Source: Lentzea sp. (GTDB taxonomy: Bacteria; Actinomycetota; Actinomycetes; Mycobacteriales; Pseudonocardiaceae). Taken from it: 15,654 bases of DNA. This document shows, piece by piece, positions 1 through 7,343 of the stretch (its first letter is position 1; each line of letters starts with the position of its first letter). Location of the stretch: positions 1 through 15,654 of the forward strand of contig JASLAV010000194.1 in the NCBI GenBank assembly GCA_030146905.1, read 5' to 3'. The notes under the pieces were generated by a model. The model was not told where the DNA came from. It made no database searches and saw only the letters and a list, made by a program, of their open reading frames with translations. A program made the position numbers and the translations under genes.

Positions 1-3000
1 GAAGGGCGTGTCCAAGGCCTGATCAGCAGTGAGGCGTACCGGAAGGGTGAACAGCTCGACCGGCTACGAACCCAGGTCCGCCAGGCGCGTGCGACCGCAA
101 CGACGAGGCGCGCCGACGCGACCCGCCATCGCGAGACCGCCCAGGCTGATGTGGAGGCCGCGGACATCGCCGCCAGGCATGCGGAGACACGGACCGGGAC
201 CACCGCGGCGCTGGCCGAAGCCGCCTCGACCGACGCCACCCGCGTCGGGCTGGCCTCCGTCCACGCGGAGATCGCTCGAACCCTCGCCGATCCCTCGCGG
301 TCGCGGGCCCTGCTGCGCGCCGCGGTGCAGGCCCGGGGCGAACAGGTGGAAGCCGTGCGCGCCGCATTGAGCGAGCACGGGGTCGCCGTCGCGGGCAGGG
401 AGGAGGCGGAGCAGGCACTAGACGAGGCCAGGGAAGCACTCGCGGAGGCCGCTGAACGCCGCGCGGTGCTGAGCGACCGCCGCGATGAAGCGCTTGCGAA
501 GCTGCAAGCCGCCATCGTGACGTGGGCGGCGGGCTGCCGCGAACTCATCTTCCCCGAGCCCGGTGCGCTGGCAGGCCTCGCCACGGCGGAGACCGCCCTG
601 CTGACCCAGGTCGACGCCGTCGCCAGCCGCGTGCTGGACGCCGTCACCAGGGAGGAGACCCTGGTCGAAACGGCGCGGGACGACGCCGAACGTGAACGTG
701 GCGCACTGCGCGAGGAGGTCCGTCGGCTGCTTGCCGAACAGGACCTGCCTCCCCTGCCACCACACACCCGCACCACCGACCGCGCAAGGATGAACGGCGC
801 GCCGCTGTGGCGGCTGGTCCGCTTTGCCGACGCGGTACCCGAGGAGGTTCGCGCGTCGGTGGAAGCCGCACTCCAGGCGTCGGGTCTGTTGGACGCCTGG
901 GTCGGCCACGACGGCGCGATCACCGGGCACGACACGTTCGCCGTGCCCGGCTCCGTACCCGCCGCGCCGGGCCGGTCGCTCACCGAAGTCCTCGTGCCTG
1001 AGTCGGACACGCCCGTGGCCACCGGCGCCGTCACCCGCCTGCTGAGCGAGGTGGCCTACGGGGAACACCCACCGGAGGGGCACCCGGCAGCGATCGGCGC
1101 CGACGGCGGCTGGCGGATGGGCACCCTGCGCGGCACGTGGCAGAAGGACGAGGCCGCACACATCGGCGCGATCCCCCGGCAGCGGGCCAGGCAGCGCCGG
1201 TTGACCGAACTGCGCGAGCGGATAACCACGTCGGAGGAGCTGATCGAGACGCACACCGCCGCGCTGCGAACGCTTGCGTCACGCAGGTCGGCCGTTCAGG
1301 CCGACCGGGACGCGCGGCCCGGCCACGCCGACGTGGACGCGGCTCTCGAAGCGCTCACCAGGGCGGAGGCGGCAATCTCCAGCGCTGATGGCGTGGTCCG
1401 ACGCTCGCTGGACACCCTGTCGAAGCGCGAGCAGCGCGTGGACCGCGCCCTGCGCGAGCTGACGGCGGCCGCGGCCGAACACGGTCTTCCCACGGAGCGA
1501 AAGGCGCTCGACGCCGTGGCGGATGCCGTGAACGCCTTCCGCGCCGCCGCCGACGCGTGGATCGACGAGCACGCCACCCTGGTCGCGACGCGTCGGGAAG
1601 CCGACCGAACCGCCGAGCAAGCACAGCGCTCCAGGCTCGCCGCCGAGCAGCGAGAGGACGAGGCGGACGAAGCCGAAGCCGTCGCCAGCAGACTGGACAG
1701 TGAGCTGGACGCGGTCGAGAGCACCATCGGCGTCGACTACCGGAGCGTGCTTGACGAGCTCGGTGCCCTGCGGGTCGAGCTCGACCAGCTCAAGCAGCAA
1801 GCGAGCAGGACACGCAAGGAGATCAGCGGCCTGGCCTTGCGGCTGGGCGAGCTGACCACCCGGCGCGCCACCGACGCGGAGGTTCGCGACAGCGCCATCG
1901 GCGTTCGCGACCAGGCGGCAACTCGCTTCCGCCACCTGGCGAACGGCAGCTTCCCCGCGGACAGCGGCTTGCACGACCTGGCCACGTTCACCGAGGCGCT
2001 CACGACGTCCGCCGGTGTCCGGGCGACTCTCGACGCGGCGAGAACGGTCGCGGCATCGTGGCCGACGTTGCCCCACGCACCGAAGAACATCGGCGACGCT
2101 GCACATCGGTTGGCCGAGGAGGTGCACGCGTCCCGCGAGGTGCTCGGCGGTCGTGCCGACCTCGAACTCGACTCCGACGAGGACGTCCAGGTCTTCTCCG
2201 CAATGGTGGACGGAATGCGCATCGGCGCGTCGGCGCTGTTCGACCGGCTCCGATCCGACGCCGAGCGCAGCCGCGAGGACATCACCGCACAAGAACGCGA
2301 ACTGTTCGACCGAACCCTCACCGGCGACACCCGCCGCCACCTCGCCGCCCGAATACGGCAGGCGCACGAGCTGGTAGACGGCATGAACGCCCGCTTGGAG
2401 CGCGTGCGCACGGCGTCCAAAGTGGCGGTGCGGCTGGTGTGGGAAGTCTCACCGGACCTGCCGGCCGGCACGAAGGCGGCACGCGACCTCCTGCTCAAGG
2501 ATCCGGTGCGGTTGAGCGAGGCCGATCGCGAGTCGCTGCACCGATTCTTCCGCGAGCGAGTCGAGCAGGCCAAGGCCGATGAGTCCGCCGCAGGCTGGGA
2601 ACAGCAACTGGGGCAGGTGTTCGACTACACCGCCTGGCACCGGTTCGTGGTGAAACTCGACCGCATGAACGGCACGGGCTGGCAGCCGTTGACCAAAAAA
2701 CTTCACGGAGCGCTCTCCGGCGGCGAGAAGGCGATCGCCCTGCACCTACCCCTGTTCGCCGCCGTGGCAGCCCACTATCAGGCAGTCGCCCGAGCACCAC
2801 GGGTCATCCTGCTCGACGAGGTCTTCGTCGGCGTCGACACGGTCAACCGCGGCCAGGTCTTCGAGTTGCTGTCCGCATTGGACCTGGACCTGGTGCTCAC
2901 CTCCGACCACGAGTGGTGCACCTACCGTGAACTGGACGGCATCGCGATCCACCAGTTGATCACCGGTGGAGACGGAGAAGAGGCTGTCACCACCGCCCGC

Positions 3001-3054
3001 TTCGTGTGGAACGGGACCGAGATACTCGACGAAATGGAAGAGGAACACGACTGA
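1..3054 (+). CDS. jetC: Wadjet type II JetC subunit (TIGR02680 SMC/MukB-like ATPase), 5'-truncated by window edge
   Basis: The frame is open from base 1 and ends with TGA, giving 1017 codons without a start; the family usually exceeds 1300 residues, so the N-terminal Walker A head half lies upstream. Visible parts in order: an Ala/Arg/Glu-rich coiled coil to about codon 260; a globular hinge-like region at about codons 265-400 (WRLVRFADAVPEEVRASVEA, then AAIGADGGWRMGTLRGTWQ); a second long coiled coil to about codon 880; and the C-terminal ATPase head with signature LSGGEKA (codons 905-911), Walker B VILLDE (DE at codons 939-940) and D-loop GVD. This is the SbcCD_C-type head of TIGR02680. Known of the family: it sits in a four-gene cluster with DUF2397, DUF2398 and DUF2399 proteins, recognised as type II Wadjet, in which an SMC-like motor extrudes DNA loops and a JetD nuclease cleaves small circular plasmids. 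No JetD-like gene follows here. It could be upstream or lost. The family call is firm; function in this strain is inferred. Confidence 0.88.
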   Translation, partial: EGRVQGLISSEAYRKGEQLDRLRTQVRQARATATTRRADATRHRETAQADVEAADIAARHAETRTGTTAALAEAASTDATRVGLASVHAEIARTLADPSRSRALLRAAVQARGEQVEAVRAALSEHGVAVAGREEAEQALDEAREALAEAAERRAVLSDRRDEALAKLQAAIVTWAAGCRELIFPEPGALAGLATAETALLTQVDAVASRVLDAVTREETLVETARDDAERERGALREEVRRLLAEQDLPPLPPHTRTTDRARMNGAPLWRLVRFADAVPEEVRASVEAALQASGLLDAWVGHDGAITGHDTFAVPGSVPAAPGRSLTEVLVPESDTPVATGAVTRLLSEVAYGEHPPEGHPAAIGADGGWRMGTLRGTWQKDEAAHIGAIPRQRARQRRLTELRERITTSEELIETHTAALRTLASRRSAVQADRDARPGHADVDAALEALTRAEAAISSADGVVRRSLDTLSKREQRVDRALRELTAAAAEHGLPTERKALDAVADAVNAFRAAADAWIDEHATLVATRREADRTAEQAQRSRLAAEQREDEADEAEAVASRLDSELDAVESTIGVDYRSVLDELGALRVELDQLKQQASRTRKEISGLALRLGELTTRRATDAEVRDSAIGVRDQAATRFRHLANGSFPADSGLHDLATFTEALTTSAGVRATLDAARTVAASWPTLPHAPKNIGDAAHRLAEEVHASREVLGGRADLELDSDEDVQVFSAMVDGMRIGASALFDRLRSDAERSREDITAQERELFDRTLTGDTRRHLAARIRQAHELVDGMNARLERVRTASKVAVRLVWEVSPDLPAGTKAARDLLLKDPVRLSEADRESLHRFFRERVEQAKADESAAGWEQQLGQVFDYTAWHRFVVKLDRMNGTGWQPLTKKLHGALSGGEKAIALHLPLFAAVAAHYQAVARAPRVILLDEVFVGVDTVNRGQVFELLSALDLDLVLTSDHEWCTYRELDGIAIHQLITGGDGEEAVTTARFVWNGTEILDEMEEEHD

Positions 3055-3435
3055 AGAGCTCATGCGGACCGACGCCTGGTCCGATCGACGGTGGCCGCAG
3101 AAGTCTTTCAGTCGGGTCTTCCACTTGCGTCACAGGACTCCCATGATGGCGACGAATGGCACTGCCGGACCACCCCATCCACGGCGCCGTCCTTGCGCTG
3201 CGTGCCTGCGACCATCAACAGCACCGGCCTCACGACCGGGGTCGCCCAACTGGCGGCGTGGCTGGTGGTCGGCACCCTCGTCTCGATCCTGATCACCGAT
3301 CGCCGTCACTCCTTGCGGAGTACAAGTTGTCGTCGAATCGACACTGGCGCACGATCACGAATCGGTCAGACGGCCCGGTGTGTTCTCCCGTGCCACAGGG
3401 CTGCGGCCCGCGTGAGGAGGTGAACGAGGCGCGGC
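3055..3435. other. Gap of about 380 bp with a possible membrane-protein tail
   Basis: No convincing gene is present. On the + strand, 3208-3312 encodes a stretch that reads like the last transmembrane helix of a transporter permease (INSTGLTTGVAQLAAWLVVG, then TLVSILITDRR). It has no start, no stop soon after and no other recognisable part of a protein, so it may be the 3' remnant of a deleted membrane gene. A short frame starting ATG at 3062 shows no resemblance to JetD (DUF3323/DUF2399). Confidence 0.3.
3065..3083 (+). terminator. Possible hairpin terminator after jetC
   Basis: A perfect 6-bp inverted repeat, CGGACC / GGTCCG, with a 7-nt loop begins 11 nt after the jetC stop codon. The stem is short and no T tract follows. 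A weak terminator is the simplest reading, and its presence argues that jetC is the last gene of its transcript. Confidence 0.3.
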
Positions 3436-3889
3436 TCAGGCGTTCAGCGCGGCGATCAGGTCGTCACCCGGCAACTCCACGCCGAGCTGCCCACCGGGGT
3501 TGATCACCAGCACCCCACCCGCCAGCACCGCGGCCAGCTCACGCCCCGTCGTCTGCATCGGCGCCACGACCTCCGCGGGCACGTGCCCCGGCGCCGACCA
3601 CACCGCCACGAACCGACGCCCGCCCGCCGTGGTTCCCATGCGCAGGTTGCCCTGCCCGTCCGTCTCCGCGATCAGGTTGGCCTCCAGCGCCGCCGTGAGC
3701 AGACGTTGCTGCGGCGCCCACCCGGCCGCGACGTAGCCCAGCACCACGTCGAGGTCCGCCAGGGGCTCGGGAGAACCGCGCCGTTGCGGACCGGGGCGGT
3801 AGTGGGGATTCAGGTAGGTCTCGCCCGTCAGTTCGCCGTCGGGCCCACCGCGTACGCGCCGAACAGCGTCGCGTCCGGGACGGCGGGCT
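3436..3889 (-). pseudogene. SseB-like / type VII secretion-associated protein, frameshifted and 5'-truncated
   Basis: The C-terminal frame (3436 to about 3840) reads DGELTGETYLNPHYRPGPQ, an LGYVAAGWAPQQRLL helix, then GRRFVAVWSAPGHVPAE and INPGGQLGVELPGDDL. The closing INPGG...VELPGDDL element is typical of SseB-N-domain proteins, including those annotated in actinobacteria as T7SS-associated. The frame has no start codon in a sensible place. Just upstream, the next frame over reads QPAVPDATLFGAYAVGP and joins perfectly onto DGELTGETY if one base is restored near 3838-3843, so a single-base deletion (or sequencing error) splits the gene. Homology then stops at about 3889, where the DNA becomes a DoxX gene on the other strand; the true N-terminus is therefore lost. 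Family and frameshift are moderately sure. The role in secretion is family annotation only. Confidence 0.6.
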
Positions 3890-4223
3890 GTCCGCCGTGG
3901 CCGAGACGGTCTGCGGGGCTTTGTTGCTGGTAGGGCTGCTCACTCGTCTGGCCGCGCTGCCGATGCTGGTCAACATGGTGCTGGCGCTGGCGTTGACGGA
4001 GGTACCGATTCTGTGGGGTGGCTCGGCCGGCAAGCCGAACGCGGATGACTTGTGGGACATGGCACACGAGTCGCGTACGGACTGGGCGATGCTTCTCGGC
4101 TTGCTGTTCCTGCTGGTCGCCGGGCCTGGTCGCTGGTCGCTGGATGCCCTGCTGGCGCGGCGGCCGGCTGCGGCGGCTCGCGCGAGCTCCTGGCGTTTCA
4201 GAGGCCGAAGAACTCGGTGATGA
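3888..4223 (+). pseudogene. DoxX family membrane protein, C-terminal part only
   Basis: The coding stretch starts abruptly with LSAVAETVCGALLLVGLLTR (a GTG at 3897 could serve as a start but is probably not the original one) and continues LAALPMLVNMVLALALTEVP. It then has the family hallmark HESRTDWAMLLGLLFLLVAG followed by GRWSLDALLARR. These are the last membrane helices of DoxX/terminal oxidase subunit-like proteins, normally about 140-180 residues with four helices. The first helix and the signature upstream of it are missing, replaced by the head of the opposite-strand SseB-like remnant. The frame reads past 4198 into the antisense 3' end of the esterase, so its own stop may also have been altered. 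It is probably non-functional. The family call is good. Confidence 0.65.
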
Positions 4224-5073
4224 CGTCTGCTGTGTCGATCTGGTGGCTGGTCTTGCCGATGACTGCCGGGGCGGAGGCGGACGGACCGGGAACGGTGTGG
4301 CCGCCGCCGTGGACGGTGTAGAGGACCACCGGGGGAACACCTTCTGCCTCATGAGTCGTGCGTTCGGCCTCGGTGGGGTCGGCCGTGCTCTTCTTCGGCA
4401 GGCGTGTGGTCGTGGGGTCGGTGGTGATTCCGTTGCGCTCGGCGAAGTAGCGGGCCGTGCGGGTGGCTGACCAGCTTGAGCCGCCCACCTTGAAGATGGT
4501 GCGCAGGGCCCAGTTCATGGTGCCGCCCTGGTAGGAGACGATGGGGTCTTTGGTGCCGTGGACCAACAAGACCGGCAATGGCTCCCAGGGTGCTTGGCCG
4601 GCGAGGAAGTTCTCCGGTGCGGGCATGGTTGCGGCTATCACCGTCGCACCCGCCAGCAGGCCGGGGGTTTCGTGGGCGAGGCGGATGACCATCTGGCCGC
4701 CGTTGGAGTAGCCGACCGCGTAGACCCGGCTGGGGTCGATGCGCCGGTCCGCGGCGAACGTGTCGATCACCGCACGGGTGAAGCCGACGTCGTCGATGCC
4801 GGCCCGGCGGGCCGGGAAGCGGCTTTCGCGGCGGGCGTCGTTCCAGTTGCCGCGGTAGCCGTCGAGGTAGGCGACCAGTGCGCCGCGGGCGGCCAGCGCG
4901 TCGAAGACGCCGCCGGTGAAGGCGCGGTGCTTGTCACCGGTTTGGCGGGAACCGTGGAACACGAGGACCAGTGGTTTGGCCTCGCCCGGCTTTGCGGTGC
5001 CGACGAGGGTGAAGGTGCGGGTGGCCTCGGCGACGGTGACGCTGCCGCGGGTGGCCGTGAGGGTGCTGGGCAT
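4198..5073 (-). CDS. PHB-depolymerase / LpqC-type alpha/beta-hydrolase esterase
   Basis: A 291-residue alpha/beta hydrolase. Oxyanion region HG at residues 40-41 (LVLVFHGSRQTGDKH); conserved NWNDAR at 76-81; DDVGF at 94-98; nucleophile S123 in GYSNGG; probable acid D176 in HGTKDPIV; catalytic H259 in HGGGHTVPG. This set is characteristic of the poly(3-hydroxybutyrate) depolymerase / feruloyl-esterase-like (LpqC, COG3509) group, which cleaves short esters or oligomers. No signal peptide is visible, so it is probably cytoplasmic, unlike secreted LpqC. The ATG at 5073 follows a GGGG Shine-Dalgarno-like run, and the gene starts 14 nt after the stop of the epoxide-hydrolase-like gene, so the two are co-transcribed and probably under the divergent TetR regulator. 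The substrate is unknown. Confidence 0.85.
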   Translation of the reverse strand: MPSTLTATRGSVTVAEATRTFTLVGTAKPGEAKPLVLVFHGSRQTGDKHRAFTGGVFDALAARGALVAYLDGYRGNWNDARRESRFPARRAGIDDVGFTRAVIDTFAADRRIDPSRVYAVGYSNGGQMVIRLAHETPGLLAGATVIAATMPAPENFLAGQAPWEPLPVLLVHGTKDPIVSYQGGTMNWALRTIFKVGGSSWSATRTARYFAERNGITTDPTTTRLPKKSTADPTEAERTTHEAEGVPPVVLYTVHGGGHTVPGPSASAPAVIGKTSHQIDTADVITEFFGL

Positions 5074-5087
5074 GGTGTTTCCCCGGT

Positions 5088-5981
5088 TCAGGCGAAGAAG
5101 TCGATCAAGGTGCGGGCCGTCCATCCGGGGGCTTCCTCCGGCAGGAAGTGCGCCGCACCCGGTGCGATGGCGCCACTGGTGTTCGAGGCGACCTGCCGCA
5201 CGGCATGTTCGACGCCGTCGCGCATCCCGTGCTCGCCCCCGATGGCCAGGACCGGGATGTCCAGCGGCCCCTCGGCGGCCAGCGCGACCACCTGGTCGCC
5301 GGACTCCCCCGCGCGGTAGAACTGGAAGCTCGCGTGCAAGGCGGCGGGGTCGCGCAGGGCGTCGACGTAGACGTCGACCGCAGTCTGGGGAATGGCCTCG
5401 GGACTGGCGGCTTTGGTGGCGAACTGATGCCCGAAGTAGATCTCCTCGCGGCCGGACACCATGCGCTCGTTGATCTCGGCCAGACGGTTGAAGACGAAGT
5501 GCCAGGCCAGCTCGTTGACCTCGGTAGGCATGAGCAGCGGGGGCATCGGGGTGAAGCCGGGGAGGACGGCCTCGGCCAGCACGAGCTTGCTCACCCGGTC
5601 TCGATGGCGCGCGGCGAGCACGTAGCCGACCATCATCCCCATGTCGTAGCCCGCGACGTGGAACTCGTCGTGGCCCAGGGAGGTCATCAACCCGGCCATG
5701 TCGTCGGCCAGGGTGACCGCGTCGTACCCGGTGGCCGGCTTGCCGCTGGCGCCGACACCGCGCAGGTCGGCCGCCACGACGGTGAAGTGCTCGGCGAGAG
5801 CGGGCATCACCAGCCGCCAGCCGTACCAGAACTGCGGCCACGCCGGCAGCAGCAGCAACGCCGGGCCGGTCCCGCCGATCACAGCGTGCAGTTCGACGCC
5901 GTTCACGTCAGCGGTGCGGCTGGTGAAGGTGTCGCCGAATCCGGCGGGAAGGTGCGGGACGGCGTCCGCGGTGAAGGGCAT
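5088..5981 (-). CDS. Epoxide-hydrolase-like alpha/beta hydrolase (Asp nucleophile)
   Basis: A 297-residue protein of the alpha/beta-hydrolase fold with nucleophile D113 in GYDMG, the Asp-type elbow of epoxide hydrolases and haloalkane dehalogenases rather than the Ser of esterases. The conserved DLRGVGASGKP lies at 72-82, a cap region at about 140-225, a probable acid in GGEHGMRDG (E250 or D255), and H278 in GAAHFLPEEAP. The usual oxyanion motif HGxP is replaced: LLLPAWPQFWYGW carries P46-A47-W48-P49. Homologues are often annotated 'alpha/beta hydrolase, epoxide hydrolase family'. ATG at 5981 is preceded by a clear GAGGAGA ribosome site. It is the first gene of a two-gene operon with the downstream esterase, facing tetR across 93 bp that hold two palindromes. 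Detoxification or degradation of an ester/epoxide substrate is plausible but inferred. Confidence 0.87.
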   Translation of the reverse strand: MPFTADAVPHLPAGFGDTFTSRTADVNGVELHAVIGGTGPALLLLPAWPQFWYGWRLVMPALAEHFTVVAADLRGVGASGKPATGYDAVTLADDMAGLMTSLGHDEFHVAGYDMGMMVGYVLAARHRDRVSKLVLAEAVLPGFTPMPPLLMPTEVNELAWHFVFNRLAEINERMVSGREEIYFGHQFATKAASPEAIPQTAVDVYVDALRDPAALHASFQFYRAGESGDQVVALAAEGPLDIPVLAIGGEHGMRDGVEHAVRQVASNTSGAIAPGAAHFLPEEAPGWTARTLIDFFA

Positions 5982-6005
5982 CGGTGTCTCCTCGTGCCGG
6001 ACCCA

Positions 6006-6034
6006 GCCTTAAGCGGATGAGTCATCCGTTTCAA
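6006..6034 (-). promoter_or_regulatory. Candidate promoter of the hydrolase operon
   Basis: On the minus strand TTGAAA (6034-6029) and TAAGGC (6011-6006) are separated by exactly 17 bases, and that spacer is almost entirely the first palindrome. The -35 is good and the -10 only partial. A repressor bound there would block this promoter directly. Confidence 0.35.
6011..6031. promoter_or_regulatory. TetR operator candidate 1
   Basis: An imperfect 21-bp palindrome AAGCGGAT-N5-ATCCGTTT, centred at 6021, with a perfect core CGGATGA-G-TCATCCG. It shares the pattern AA(G/C)CGGAT-N5-ATC(C/T)G(T/G)TT with a second site 32 bp away, about three helical turns. Both lie in the divergent gap between tetR and the hydrolase operon. 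Confidence 0.65.
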
Positions 6035-6042
6035 CGTAGCAC

Positions 6043-6063
6043 AACCGGATACACCATCTGGTT
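6043..6063. promoter_or_regulatory. TetR operator candidate 2
   Basis: An imperfect 21-bp palindrome AACCGGAT-N5-ATCTGGTT, centred at 6053, with one mismatch between arms and the same length and layout as site 1. It ends 11 nt before the tetR start codon, so binding would repress tetR itself; tetR has little room for a leader and may be leaderless. Confidence 0.6.
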
Positions 6064-6074
6064 ATTGTGGGTCC

Positions 6075-6647
6075 ATGAGCACTCCGCCGTTGCGCAAGGA
6101 CGCCGCGCAGAACAGGCGCCGCATCGTCGAGACCGCCCGGCGCTATGTCGATGACGGCAGACCCCTGCAGCTCAACGACGTGGCGCGGACCGCATCCATC
6201 GGCGTGGCCACCGTGTACCGGCACTTCCCGACGCCGGAAGCGCTGCTGGAGGCCGTCGCGCTGCCCGCCGTCGAGAAGCTGGTCCAGCGGGCCGAGCACG
6301 CATTGACCGAGGCCGACCCGTGGACGGCGTTGCGCGACTTCCTCGCCGCTGCGATCGAAGCCCTGCTGACCGATCCGGCCGTTCCCCCGGTGTTCGCCGC
6401 GGCCACCAACAGCTTGGAGCACACCGGAGACCTCAAACGCGGGCTCGCCACCGCCTTCGCCGAGCTCCTGAGACGCGCGCACGCGGCGGGAGTCATCGAT
6501 CCCGGCATCACCGAGGCGGACATGACCCCTCTGATGTGCGGCATCGCCTATGCCGCAAAGGTTCACAGCGCCCTCGACCCGGCCGAACGAGCCACCGACG
6601 GCCTGCGCTACCTCAACCTGCTCCTCACCGGCCTGCACCGTCCCTGA
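6075..6647 (+). CDS. TetR/AcrR family transcriptional regulator
   Basis: A 190-residue protein with an N-terminal TetR DNA-binding domain: a first helix rich in Arg (AAQNRRRIVETARRYV), then the helix-turn-helix at about residues 33-52 (LNDVARTASIGVATVYRHFP), a classic TetR match. The C-terminal part (about 70-190) is all-helical and ligand-binding, as usual for the family, and does not identify the effector. It is transcribed divergently from the epoxide-hydrolase-like/esterase operon. Two near-identical 21-bp palindromes sit in the shared 93-bp gap, so autorepression plus repression of the operon is the natural model, relieved by a substrate of the hydrolases. The ATG lacks a strong Shine-Dalgarno (only GTGGG upstream). 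The length is normal and the gene is intact. Confidence 0.92.
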   Translation: MSTPPLRKDAAQNRRRIVETARRYVDDGRPLQLNDVARTASIGVATVYRHFPTPEALLEAVALPAVEKLVQRAEHALTEADPWTALRDFLAAAIEALLTDPAVPPVFAAATNSLEHTGDLKRGLATAFAELLRRAHAAGVIDPGITEADMTPLMCGIAYAAKVHSALDPAERATDGLRYLNLLLTGLHRP

Positions 6648-6689
6648 CCACGACGGCTGGACGCCGAAGCTTTCGCCGTACGAGGTGTT

Positions 6690-7343
6690 TCACTCACCTG
6701 GTCTGACCAGGCCGTGCTCGTAGGCGAGAACGACCGCATGCGTCCGGTCTCGTGCGCTGATCCTGGTGAGCAGCCGGGAGACGTACGTCTTCACCGTCGC
6801 CGCCGTGAGGTTCAGCTCGTCGGCGATCTCGGCGTTGGTGCGGCCCCGCGAGATCAGCCTCAGCAACTTGGCGTCCTGTGTGGACAGAGCGGCGAGGGGT
6901 GAACTGCCGTTGCGGGGCAGGGTGGCGGCGACGGTGTCCAGCAGTCGCCGGGTCACCGACGGCGAGAGCAGTGCGTCCCCGGCGGCGATCACGCGGATGG
7001 CCTCCACCACTCGCTCCGGCGGTGCGTCCTTGACCAGGAACCCGCTGGCGCCGGCACGCAGCGCTTCGTACACGTACTCGTCGATGTCGTACGTGGTGAG
7101 CACCAGCACCCTGGTGGCGCCGCCCGCGGCAAGGATGCGCCGGGTGGCCTCGATGCCGTCCATCGTCGGCATGTGGATGTCCAGCAGGATGACGTCCGGG
7201 TCCAGTGCCTCTGCCGCCGAGACCGCTTCCGCGCCGTTGCCCGCCTCCCCGACCACGGTCAGGTCCGGCTCGGCGTCGACCAGCATGCGCAGTCCCATGC
7301 GGACGATCGGTGCGTCGTCGCAGATCAACACCCGGATGGTCAT
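6690..7343 (-). CDS. NarL/FixJ-family (LuxR-type) response regulator
   Basis: A 217-residue two-component response regulator. The receiver domain has acidic D9-D10, phosphoacceptor D55 in VILLDIHMP, T83 in VLVLTTYD and K105 in FLVKDAPP, a complete set. The linker is followed by a LuxR/GerE helix-turn-helix at about residues 145-210 (ISRGRTNAEIADELNLTAAT, then VKTYVSRLLTRI). ATG at 7343 is chosen because the upstream kinase stop overlaps it (ATGA), the usual translational coupling in this family, and MTIRVLICDD is the normal N-terminus. The partner kinase is only a 3' fragment, so this regulator is probably orphaned, unless another kinase phosphorylates it or the truncation is an assembly artefact. 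Its targets are unknown. Confidence 0.93.
   Translation of the reverse strand: MTIRVLICDDAPIVRMGLRMLVDAEPDLTVVGEAGNGAEAVSAAEALDPDVILLDIHMPTMDGIEATRRILAAGGATRVLVLTTYDIDEYVYEALRAGASGFLVKDAPPERVVEAIRVIAAGDALLSPSVTRRLLDTVAATLPRNGSSPLAALSTQDAKLLRLISRGRTNAEIADELNLTAATVKTYVSRLLTRISARDRTHAVVLAYEHGLVRPGE

Noticed and set aside
418..2573. Long minus-strand open frames inside jetC
   Set aside because: They are antisense shadows caused by high GC; compositions are Arg/Ser/Gly-rich with no family motifs, while the plus frame has coiled coils and ATPase motifs.
3062..3292. Short frame after jetC as a candidate jetD
   Set aside because: Only about 76 codons, no DUF3323/DUF2399 features; JetD proteins are several hundred residues.
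5148..6020. 290-codon plus-strand frame across the hydrolase gene
   Set aside because: Antisense of the epoxide-hydrolase-like gene; no ribosome site or domain.
6697..6711. CCTGGTC-T-GACCAGG dyad near the end of the response regulator gene
   Set aside because: It lies within the coding sequence before the stop codon, so is unlikely to be a terminator; it may be a coincidence of the codons for LVRPG.
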